NCBI GenBank assembly: GCA_965217265.1
Contig: CBDCHP010000006.1
Span: forward strand, 62,001-126,000
DNA length: 64,000 nt
Reading direction: 5' to 3'
Source of the DNA: JAGRGG01 sp965217265
Lineage (GTDB): Bacteria; Pseudomonadota; Alphaproteobacteria; Geminicoccales; Geminicoccaceae
The notes under the pieces were generated by a model. It made no database searches and was not told the DNA's origin. It saw only the letters and a program-made list of their open reading frames with translations. Position 1 is the first letter of the stretch; each line of letters begins with the position of its first letter. The translations under genes were made by a program, and so were the position numbers. This document shows, in pieces, positions 8,178-15,666 of the stretch.

Positions 8178-9619
8178 CGAACGCCATCTCTTTGACAGCC
8201 GAGAAGGTTGCAAGCGCCCCGATCCCGCCACCGGCCGACGACAAAGTGCCGGTGCCCGACGACACCGCAAGAGGCCAGACAGAAGCACTCGCTTTCATCG
8301 ACGGCTTAGCGTTCACCCTCTTGCGCACCAAAGGCCCCTTGGCGACCAAGCGCGTCGTGCGCGGCGCCGACGGCAAGCCCAGGATCGAGGGCTACGCCAA
8401 GGCCAAGCGGTTCGGCGCCAGCATCGTGCGCTTCGCCGACGTGCGCGCCCTGTTCGCCCTCCTCCAGCGCCTCGACCGCGACCCTCGACGCTTCCTCATC
8501 CGAGCATCGCTCCTGCCCGGTCTCGACCCGCGCGAGGTGCGCCGGCTCGTCAAGCGCTGCGGCAAGACCGGCGAAGGGCCGTTCTTCGCGGACGTGCCGC
8601 GCGCCTGGGCCGCCTTCGACTTCGACAGCGTGCCCGCCCCCGTCGGCCTCGACCCGCTCGCCATCGCCGAATGCGGCGACTGGCTGCGCGGCCTGCTGCC
8701 CGACGCCTTTCAGGACGCGGCGTGCATCGTCCAGGCGACGAGCGGCTGCGGCCTCAAGCCGGGTCTGCGCTATCGCTTGTGGTTCGTCCTGTCCCGCCCG
8801 CTCTTGGGCCGTGAGGTTGAGGCGTGGTGCGCCGGCGTGCCGCTGGACGCGAGCACGCTTCGCGCCGTCGAGCCGATCTACACCGCGCGGCCCGTCTTCG
8901 AGGGCGTGCGCGACCCGGTGCCGGTGCGCTTCCACCTGCTCGAAGGGCTGGAGGACGCGGTGCCCGTGCCCGAGGTGATGCCCGAACGTGCCCGGCCGGG
9001 GCGCCGGCGCGGCGAGGGTGGCGGCACAAGTGAGGCGCTGCCGGCGCTCGGCTTCGAGGACTGGCTCGGCCTGATCGGCGACGGCGAGGGGCTGGAGGGT
9101 TTCCGCCTGCCGGTCCTGCGGGCCTTCGCGGCCTATGCCGGCGCGCACGGCGCCGAGGGGTTGGAGGCCGCCGCAGAGGCCCTGAAGGGCAGGGTGCGGG
9201 CGGCGATTGGCGCCGCGCCCAAACGGCCCGACCGCGGCGACGACCTCGACCGCTACCGCAGCGACGCGCACCTCGACGAATTGCTCGACTGGTTCGCCGA
9301 GGCCGAGCGGCGACGTGCGGCCGAGGCGCTGGCGGCCTTGCCCGGCCGCGTCCTCGACGAGCACGACCTCGACGCGCTGCGCCAAGCGTTCCGGCGCTCC
9401 AGGGCGGCGCGGGAGATATGGGCGGGGCAGCGCGCCTATCCCGAGGCGCGCGTCCGGCGCTTTGCGTTTGCCGCCGCGTTGGCGCGGGCGGGGGTGAAGG
9501 ACGACGACGTGCTGCACAAGGCGGTGATCGAGCTTGAGGACCGGCACGGGCAGGCGTGTCCCGAGGCGCTGGCCGCCGCCGTGGTGGCCTCGGCCCTCAG
9601 GGCGGAGGGGCGGGCATGA
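8174..9619 (+). CDS. Primase-like replication protein of the island
   Basis: The 481-residue protein starts at ATG 8174 (GGAGG upstream, ATGA overlap); an upstream start at 8126 is less likely. The region WAAFDFDSV (near residue 148) followed some 50 residues later by TSGCGLKPGLRYRLWFVLSR resembles the acidic motif and the Ser/Gly-rich motif of archaeo-eukaryotic primase / PrimPol N-terminal domains in mobile elements. The C-terminal half is helical and rich in Ala and Arg. With the P-loop ATPase encoded immediately downstream it would form a primase-helicase replication pair. The assignment rests on motif pattern and context and needs a profile search to confirm. Confidence 0.6.
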   Translation: MTNAISLTAEKVASAPIPPPADDKVPVPDDTARGQTEALAFIDGLAFTLLRTKGPLATKRVVRGADGKPRIEGYAKAKRFGASIVRFADVRALFALLQRLDRDPRRFLIRASLLPGLDPREVRRLVKRCGKTGEGPFFADVPRAWAAFDFDSVPAPVGLDPLAIAECGDWLRGLLPDAFQDAACIVQATSGCGLKPGLRYRLWFVLSRPLLGREVEAWCAGVPLDASTLRAVEPIYTARPVFEGVRDPVPVRFHLLEGLEDAVPVPEVMPERARPGRRRGEGGGTSEALPALGFEDWLGLIGDGEGLEGFRLPVLRAFAAYAGAHGAEGLEAAAEALKGRVRAAIGAAPKRPDRGDDLDRYRSDAHLDELLDWFAEAERRRAAEALAALPGRVLDEHDLDALRQAFRRSRAAREIWAGQRAYPEARVRRFAFAAALARAGVKDDDVLHKAVIELEDRHGQACPEALAAAVVASALRAEGRA

Positions 9620-11463
9620 AGGCGCTGCGAGAGGTCTTCGACGACACGCAAGACGAGATCGACGCCAAGCTGCGCGAAGCGGCCGACACGGACGATGACG
9701 AACTCGCCGGGAGGCTGATCGAGATCGCCAAGCTGAGGCCGGCCGACTACCAGCGCAAGCGGCTGAGCCTCGCCAAGGGGCTTGGCTTCACCGCCGGCTA
9801 CCTCGACACAGCGGTGAAGGCATTGCGCCGGATCGCCAACGGCGGCGAAGGCTTCGACCCCTGCCAGCGCGACGCGCTCGTGGCGCTAAGCCTTGAGATC
9901 GCCGAGCTTTGGACCGACGAGGCCGACGAGGCGTTCGCCACCGTTGACGAGGAGGGCGCCAGAGCGACCTACCGTGTCAAGGGTAGGGCCTTCCACCGCC
10001 TGCTCGTGCGCCGCTACGGCGACGCGCACGAGATCGAGTTGCCCAACGGCAAGAAGGCGCCCGGCACCCCGGGTGGGCAGACCCTCAAGGAGGCGATCGA
10101 CGCGCTGGACGCCTACGCCGCGCGCGGCGAGCGGCACAAGGCGCACCTTCGCCTCGCCCACCACGACGGCAAGGTCTACCTCGACCTCGGCGACGTCGCC
10201 TGGACGGTGATCGAAGTCGACGGGCAAGGCTGGCGCCGCTGTCCGGACCCGCCCGTGCGCTTCATTCGTGCGGCCGGCGTCCTGCCGCTGCCCCTGCCGA
10301 CCAAGGGCGGGACGCCCGCGATGCTGGCCGAGGCACTGGGTATCGAAGGCGAGCATCTGCGGCTCGTCGTCGCCTGGGTGCTCGGCTGCTACAGTCCCGG
10401 TCCATACCCGGTGCTCGCCATCAGCGGCGAACAGGGGGCGGGCAAGACGACGCTCATGCTGATGCTGCGCCGGCTCGTCGATCCGAACAAGGCCCCTTGC
10501 CGCTCGAAGCCCAAGGACCTCGACGACGTGCTTCTCGCCGCGCGCAACGGCTACGTCGTGGCGCTCGACAACCTGTCCCGGATCGAGCGCGACTTCTCCG
10601 ACACCTTGTGCCGGATCGCCACCGGCGCCGGCTTCGCCAAGCGGCAGCTCTACACCGACGCCGAGGAGACCCTGATCCAGGTCTGCCGGCCGCAGATGGT
10701 CAACGGCATCCCCGACCTCGCCCAGTCGGGCGACCTGATCGACCGCGCGCTGATGCTCGACCTGCCGGCGCGTGCCGCCGCCGAGCACGACTTCGAGGCG
10801 ACGCTCTGGCGCGATTTCGAGGCGGCACTGCCCGAGCTTCTGGGCGTGATCCTCGACGCGGTGTCGTGCGCCCTGCGACGGCTGGACGGGACGGAGATCG
10901 ACCCGGCCAAGCGCCCCCGGATGCTCGACTTCGCCCGCTGGGTGGAAGCCGCCGCGCCGGCGCTGGGCTGGGAGCAGGGCGCCTTCCTGGATGCCTACCT
11001 CAAGAACCGCGAACAGGCCGCCGCCATCGCGCTTGAGGGCGATCCGTTCGCCGCGGCCGTGCATCACCATATAGCCAAGTTTGCCCCCAAGGGCTGTCCC
11101 TTCAAGGGTACGGCGAGCGATTTGCTGGCCGAGGTCAACCGTCATGCCCATGAGGACGAGCGGCACGGGCGGGGATGGCCTAAAGACGCCACGCGCGCGG
11201 CCGGTTGCCTCCGGCGTGCCGCGCCGGCACTCCGGGGCGCTGGCGTTCGTGTAACGTTCCCGAATCGTACCGGAGAGGGGCGCACGCTGGAGTTAGAACA
11301 GGTGGGCGAAACAGCGTCATCAGCGTCATTAGCGTCACCCGCACCGCCATTTGGTGTCGCTGATGACGCTGATGACGCTAAAAAAGCGACCTACTCTAAA
11401 CCGACCGTGGGCACGTATCCGAACGGCGGTACATCGTCACCGCCCGTGCGGGGCGAGCTATGA
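9616..11463 (+). CDS. P-loop ATPase, probable replicative helicase of the island
   Basis: The 615-residue protein starts at ATG 9616, overlapping the previous stop as ATGA. A Walker A motif GEQGAGKTT lies at about residue 272, and VVALDNLSRI about 45 residues later is a plausible Walker B. The following segment (IATGAGFAKRQLY, then QVCRPQMVNGI) resembles the ATPase core of phage and plasmid replication proteins, possibly related to the D5/DUF927 group. The N-terminal 250 residues are probably a separate helical domain. The C-terminus is low-complexity with several Ala-Ser repeats. Role inferred: unwinding at the element's origin together with the primase-like protein. Confidence 0.7.
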   Translation: MKALREVFDDTQDEIDAKLREAADTDDDELAGRLIEIAKLRPADYQRKRLSLAKGLGFTAGYLDTAVKALRRIANGGEGFDPCQRDALVALSLEIAELWTDEADEAFATVDEEGARATYRVKGRAFHRLLVRRYGDAHEIELPNGKKAPGTPGGQTLKEAIDALDAYAARGERHKAHLRLAHHDGKVYLDLGDVAWTVIEVDGQGWRRCPDPPVRFIRAAGVLPLPLPTKGGTPAMLAEALGIEGEHLRLVVAWVLGCYSPGPYPVLAISGEQGAGKTTLMLMLRRLVDPNKAPCRSKPKDLDDVLLAARNGYVVALDNLSRIERDFSDTLCRIATGAGFAKRQLYTDAEETLIQVCRPQMVNGIPDLAQSGDLIDRALMLDLPARAAAEHDFEATLWRDFEAALPELLGVILDAVSCALRRLDGTEIDPAKRPRMLDFARWVEAAAPALGWEQGAFLDAYLKNREQAAAIALEGDPFAAAVHHHIAKFAPKGCPFKGTASDLLAEVNRHAHEDERHGRGWPKDATRAAGCLRRAAPALRGAGVRVTFPNRTGEGRTLELEQVGETASSASLASPAPPFGVADDADDAKKATYSKPTVGTYPNGGTSSPPVRGEL

Positions 11464-11690
11464 GCGCCGCCCGCAATCTATTCAGCGACCTTGAAGCGCG
11501 CGGCGTCGTGCTGGAAGCGAAGGGCGGGCGGCTGGCCTGCGAGACGCCAGCCGAGGCACTGGACCCCACGAAGGCTCGGCCGAGGTCTGGGGGCTGCCTT
11601 GATGAGGGCGGACTCCTCAGGACAGGGGCGGTCGCGGTCCGACAGGCCTTCCAAGCACGGCCGTCACGCTTTTGGGTGTGGGCTTTGTGA
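11460..11690 (+). CDS. Small protein with TubC-like docking motif, probably truncated
   Basis: The ATG overlaps the preceding stop (ATGA). Residues 5-35 (LFSDLEARGVVLEAKGGRLA) match the small TubC-docking-like fold often encoded at the end of replication operons in mobile elements: short helix, then beta hairpin GxxL. After about residue 38 the sequence loses the expected helical ending and becomes unlike the family, which suggests a frameshift or replacement of the 3' end. It may be a non-functional remnant. Confidence 0.45.
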   Translation: MSAARNLFSDLEARGVVLEAKGGRLACETPAEALDPTKARPRSGGCLDEGGLLRTGAVAVRQAFQARPSRFWVWAL

Positions 11691-12069
11691 GTTTTTCGGG
11701 TTCAAGATGCATCACTCGATGAGGTGGTGAGGCCGTCTCGTCGGCGGGTCCAACACCCCCGGTCCTCGTTCGGCGTGATGGCAAAAGACGTGATTGCGCC
11801 CGTGGGTGCGCCCGTCCCGGCTTGTCCCGACTGGCCGGAGCCGCCATCCGTGGGAGGCGCCGGCGGCCTCGTCGAGGTGGCGGGGAGTGTTCATCGTCTT
11901 CCCCGCCCGGCGGCGCCCTTCGACCGCATCTTTGCGTCGGGCGGGCACGCCTCACCACTCACCCAGTACGTCGGGCGTACCGGTTGGCGCCGCTTGGCAG
12001 GCCCGGCTGGCGCGGCCGAACATCGGCGTGTAGCGAGGGCCGTTCGTGCGCTTGATGAGGAACCCGCCG
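11691..12069. other. Gene-free stretch with a copy of the island repeat
   Basis: No convincing gene. Bases 11804-11854 match the short repeat at 19608-19658 and 21281-21330 (GGTGCGCCC ... GGCCGGA-CCGCCATCC). The rest is GC-rich with open frames on several strands but no recognisable protein. An upstream GTG at 12046 reading into the next gene is possible. Confidence 0.4.
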
Positions 12070-13323
12070 ATGGTCGACGTCCGCAAGCTGGACGCGGTCC
12101 TGCCCGCGACCCAGATCGAATCCGATCGCATGGCCGAGGTGCGCGGGATCGTGCCCGGCGAGACGCTAGAATTCTTCGAGCCGCCGGCCGGGTGGCCTGA
12201 GCCCGCCGTCGACCCGCTGCACGCCTTCATCCTGGCCGAACGCGCGGCGGGCGCCACGCCCGATGCCGCCGCGAACGTGGCCGGCGCGGCCGTGGCGGAG
12301 CTGCTGCCACGCTTGCCCGCCGTAGGGCGGCCCTGGCTGCTCGACGGTTACGCCGAGCGGGGCGCGCGCCAGACGGTCGCCGTCTCGGCGCTGGCCGGGG
12401 CGCTACGGGCGCGGGGCCACGCGGCGCTGGCCGACTACCTCGCCGACGCCGCCGATGCCGCGGCCGATACCCCTGCCTTTCGTGGCTTCGGTTGCCTCGG
12501 ACGCCGGCCGGTCTCGCTGCGCGCGCTCGCCGCCCGCCGGGCCGAACTCGGGATGCAGGAATTCTCGATCGGCATCCCGATGTGCGCGGCGCTGTCGCTG
12601 CTCAGGTACGACGACGAGGCCGCCGAACGGCTCGGGCGGGTCTGGTACGAGGCGACGCGGCCGCGGATCGAGGCGCTCTCGGCCGAGGTCGGGGCCGAAC
12701 TGTATTACTACCGCGACCCCGAGGACGACTGCGACGACGACTACGCGCACCGCTACCTCGTTCTCGACCACCTCTGCCACATCGCGCCCCAGTCACCCTA
12801 CGTCGCCTACCTCGTCGAGGCGAGCGGCGCCGCCTCGCTCGCGGACCTACGCGAGGCGCTGCTCGACCCCACGTCTTACGCCCCCGGCATCGACCACGGC
12901 CGTTACACCGAAGCCGAGCCCACGACGCTGCTAACGCGCTTCGACCACGACGCCGGACCTGAGCGAACGACGGGCGTGGTCGTGGGCGGGCCGGGCGGGC
13001 TCGACCTCGCCCGCGGCGCGATCCGCACGCGCTTGGGCCAGCGCGTCGTCGTGGTCGCGGGCGGGGGTGGTTTGCACGGCGACCTTATCGAGGCTTGCGA
13101 GCGGGCGAAAACACGCTGGCGGATCCGGGCCAGCCTGGACGAGGCGGCCTGCGACGCCTTCGTCGCAGGGGTCGACGAGTTGTGGCTGTTCGAGGCGCAC
13201 ATGCCCGTGCCGCCGAAGAACCTGTCCGTCCCCGATCCGCTCTTGCTCGACTACGAGGCGCGCGCGCGGGCGGCGGGCGTTCCGGTCACGGTGTTCACGG
13301 CGCAGGGCTATCGGCGATCGTAG
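12070..13323 (+). CDS. Unrecognised island protein, about 417 aa
   Basis: I do not recognise the family. The ATG at 12070 follows AGGA at a workable distance; ATG 12055 or GTG 12046 would add five or eight residues. The protein is soluble and acidic, with YYYRDPEDDCDDDYAH near residue 215 as a conspicuous acidic patch. The last third looks like a nucleotide-binding-like alpha/beta domain: TGVVVGGPGGLDLARG, then RVVVVAGGGGLHGDLIEA. The strong codon bias supports real coding. It stands alone between the replication operon and the restriction-modification genes, the usual place for cargo. A defence or metabolic role would be guesswork. Confidence 0.65.
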   Translation: MVDVRKLDAVLPATQIESDRMAEVRGIVPGETLEFFEPPAGWPEPAVDPLHAFILAERAAGATPDAAANVAGAAVAELLPRLPAVGRPWLLDGYAERGARQTVAVSALAGALRARGHAALADYLADAADAAADTPAFRGFGCLGRRPVSLRALAARRAELGMQEFSIGIPMCAALSLLRYDDEAAERLGRVWYEATRPRIEALSAEVGAELYYYRDPEDDCDDDYAHRYLVLDHLCHIAPQSPYVAYLVEASGAASLADLREALLDPTSYAPGIDHGRYTEAEPTTLLTRFDHDAGPERTTGVVVGGPGGLDLARGAIRTRLGQRVVVVAGGGGLHGDLIEACERAKTRWRIRASLDEAACDAFVAGVDELWLFEAHMPVPPKNLSVPDPLLLDYEARARAAGVPVTVFTAQGYRRS

Positions 13324-14142
13324 GCGCGCGGCCGAACCCGCAGCGAGGTAGGCCCCCACCGGGTTGATCCGGCCGGCCGGGGCCGCGCCATCCTCGTCGT
13401 GGGACGCCGTGCCGGCGAGGACACCCCGGCAGCCCGCGAGGGGTCCCACGAGGTGCCAGGAGTCGCTCGTGGGCCGCCCCCTTGCTCTTCGCGTTGATGA
13501 TGGCGCGGGCGGCGTACCATATCGGGATCGAGAAGGCGTTCCGAATGGGTGCTTCGCGCATCCATAGTCGGCTTTGTCGGACGTTCGGGGGCGGGGCCGC
13601 TCGGCCATGCTTCCCTGCCTCGCCATCGTCGGCATGGCCCTGTCCTGTCGTGTGGCATCGTTGCCAAACGGGCTTGCGCTCCGCCTAGCTCCGACCAGGG
13701 GCTGCCCCATCGTATGGCGAAGACGCCGCGACCGTCCCGCGCGCCGCTTTCGCGCTTGCCCCTAGCGTCCGCCGCCGGCAGTCCTGCCCGTCCGGGCGAG
13801 CCGATCGCGGTTTTGAACGTTTCCTCGGGCCTTCGGGATCGAGGCTTTCGGACGCTCGGGGGGAGTCCGCCGGACCCGCCGACGTTGCGGGCGTGAAGCC
13901 GGAGGGGACGGCCCCGCCTTTCGATTCCATCGGGGGCGGGCCGTAGCATTCCGGCAGGTGGGAAGGCGGGCTCCCCCGCCCCGGCCCGTGCGCGAAAGTG
14001 GGGCGTGGTCCTTCGGGGCCGCGCCGGGCGGGGAACTGCGCCCCCCGCCCCCGGGGCACTCGCCGCTTGACCCCCTCGACCGGCGCCGGGCGGGCGGCTA
14101 GGAAGCGGCCTCGCGCATAACGATCGAGGGCCGTTTCCACCC
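13324..14142. other. 819-bp gene-free stretch with a structured hairpin
   Basis: Open frames are present on both strands but none has a credible start, composition or family match; the longest, on the minus strand, is Pro/Arg/Gly-rich and looks like noise. Translated in that frame, the segment around 13385-13450 (DPSRAAGV...PARRP) resembles the repeats at 18.4 and 21.4 kb. Bases 13397-13451 form a nested hairpin: TCGTGGGAC pairs with GTCCCACGA, and TGCCGG with CCGGCA inside. This could be a repeat remnant, a terminator-like structure, or part of an element origin. Confidence 0.4.
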
Positions 14143-15660
14143 ATGCCGACGCTGCACTGGCTCACCCGCGAGGCGGACGTCCGCGCCGCCGACGCCGTGC
14201 CCTACCGCCTCCTGGAGCCGGTCCCGGACCTCGGGTGCGGCGACCCCGACACCGGCAACCTCCTGATCCAGGGCGACAACCTCGACGCGCTCAAGGCACT
14301 CTTGCCGCTCTACGCCGGCCGGGTGAAGTGCGTCTACATCGACCCGCCCTACAACACCCGCTCCGCCTTCGCCCACTACGACGACAACCTGGAGCACGCG
14401 CGCTGGCTCGGCATGATGTACCCGAGGCTGCGGCTGCTGCGCGAGTTGTTGAGCGAGGACGGGAGCATTTGGGTGTCGCTGGATGATAATGAGGGGCATT
14501 ATGGTAAGGTTATTATGGATGAAGTTTTTGGAAGAAATCAATTTATTTGTAACATTGTATGGGAAAAGCGTTATTCTAGAGACAACAATTCGGCTATTGG
14601 CAGCAATCACGACCACATTATTGTATACGCAATTGATTACGAAAAATTTAAGAATGAGCGCAGCAGATTGCCAATAGATGAAAAAAGCAAGAAACCTTAT
14701 CGCTTTGATAACAATGACGGCAAGGGAAAATGGCGTCCGGTTCCAATGCACGGAGAAGGTTTCCGGGCAAACATGATGTATCCTATTCAAGGACCTGATG
14801 GAAACATTCATTATCCTCCACCAGGAAGACATTGGGCCGTACTAGAACATAAATATAAAGATTTGTTGAATGAAGGTCGAATATATTTTGGTCAAGGTGG
14901 CGCATCGCAGCCAAATGTAATACGTTACCTTTCAGAAGTACCCGGACTTGTTCCTTCAACATGGTGGCCGCAAACAGAAGTAGGTCATAATGATGAGGCA
15001 AAAAAAGAGGTTTTTGCACTTTACGGTAAAGAAGGGGCTTTCGCTACACCCAAACCCGAACGCCTAATCGAACGCATCCTCCACATTGCTACCAACCCCG
15101 GCGACCTCGTGCTCGACAGCTTCCTCGGCTCGGGCACGACGGCGGCCGTCGCGCACAAGATGGGGCGGCGCTGGATCGGCATCGAGATGGGCGAGCACGC
15201 CGTGACCCACTGCGTGCCCCGGCTGAGGAAGGTGGTCGGGGGCGAGGGGGGAGGCGTCTCGAAGTCGGTCGGCTGGGCGGGCGGCGGCGGGTTCGGCTTC
15301 TGCCGGCTGGGGCCGGCCGTGTTCGACGGCGCCGGGCGGCTGCGGGCCGACGTCACCTTCGCCGACCTCGCCCGCCACGTCTGGTTCGCCGCGACCCGGC
15401 GCGGGCTGGCGCAAACCCCGGCGACGCCGTTCCTCGGCGCGCACGGCGGGCAGGGCTACTACCTCCTGTTCAACGGCATTCTGGGCGACCGGCGCCACGA
15501 CGGCGGCAACGTGCTGACGCATCGTACTTTAAGCGACCTGCCGCCGTTCGACGGGCCGAAGGTGGTCTACGGCGAGGGCTGCCGGCTGGGGGCTGCGGCG
15601 CTCAAGCGGCTCGGGATCGCGTTCCGGCCGCTGCCCTACGCGATCGACGGGGCGGGGTAG
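14143..15660 (+). CDS. mod: Type III restriction-modification DNA methyltransferase (Mod)
   Basis: The 505-residue protein is an amino-methyltransferase of the beta class: catalytic motif IV DPPYNT lies at about residue 67 and the AdoMet-binding motif DSFLGSGTT at about residue 325. This order and the short distance to a Res gene (6 bp) identify a type III Mod subunit, which methylates adenine on one strand and provides target recognition for the complex. Roughly nt 14470-15060 is strongly AT-rich compared with both flanks and covers the target-recognition region between the motifs, so the specificity segment has probably been exchanged. The C-terminal 140 residues are Gly-rich and may contact Res. 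At 505 residues it is somewhat shorter than EcoP1I/EcoP15I Mod. Confidence 0.88.
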   Translation: MPTLHWLTREADVRAADAVPYRLLEPVPDLGCGDPDTGNLLIQGDNLDALKALLPLYAGRVKCVYIDPPYNTRSAFAHYDDNLEHARWLGMMYPRLRLLRELLSEDGSIWVSLDDNEGHYGKVIMDEVFGRNQFICNIVWEKRYSRDNNSAIGSNHDHIIVYAIDYEKFKNERSRLPIDEKSKKPYRFDNNDGKGKWRPVPMHGEGFRANMMYPIQGPDGNIHYPPPGRHWAVLEHKYKDLLNEGRIYFGQGGASQPNVIRYLSEVPGLVPSTWWPQTEVGHNDEAKKEVFALYGKEGAFATPKPERLIERILHIATNPGDLVLDSFLGSGTTAAVAHKMGRRWIGIEMGEHAVTHCVPRLRKVVGGEGGGVSKSVGWAGGGGFGFCRLGPAVFDGAGRLRADVTFADLARHVWFAATRRGLAQTPATPFLGAHGGQGYYLLFNGILGDRRHDGGNVLTHRTLSDLPPFDGPKVVYGEGCRLGAAALKRLGIAFRPLPYAIDGAG

Positions 15661-15666
15661 CGCGCG

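Noticed and set aside
12492..12962. Arg/Gly-rich frames within the unrecognised gene at 12070-13323
   Set aside because: Alternative frames of a GC-rich gene; their composition is implausible for a protein.
13308..14165. A 285-codon minus-strand open frame in the gap before the methyltransferase gene
   Set aside because: It is Pro/Arg/Gly-rich without family features, overlaps the ends of two good genes, and looks like a by-product of very high GC.
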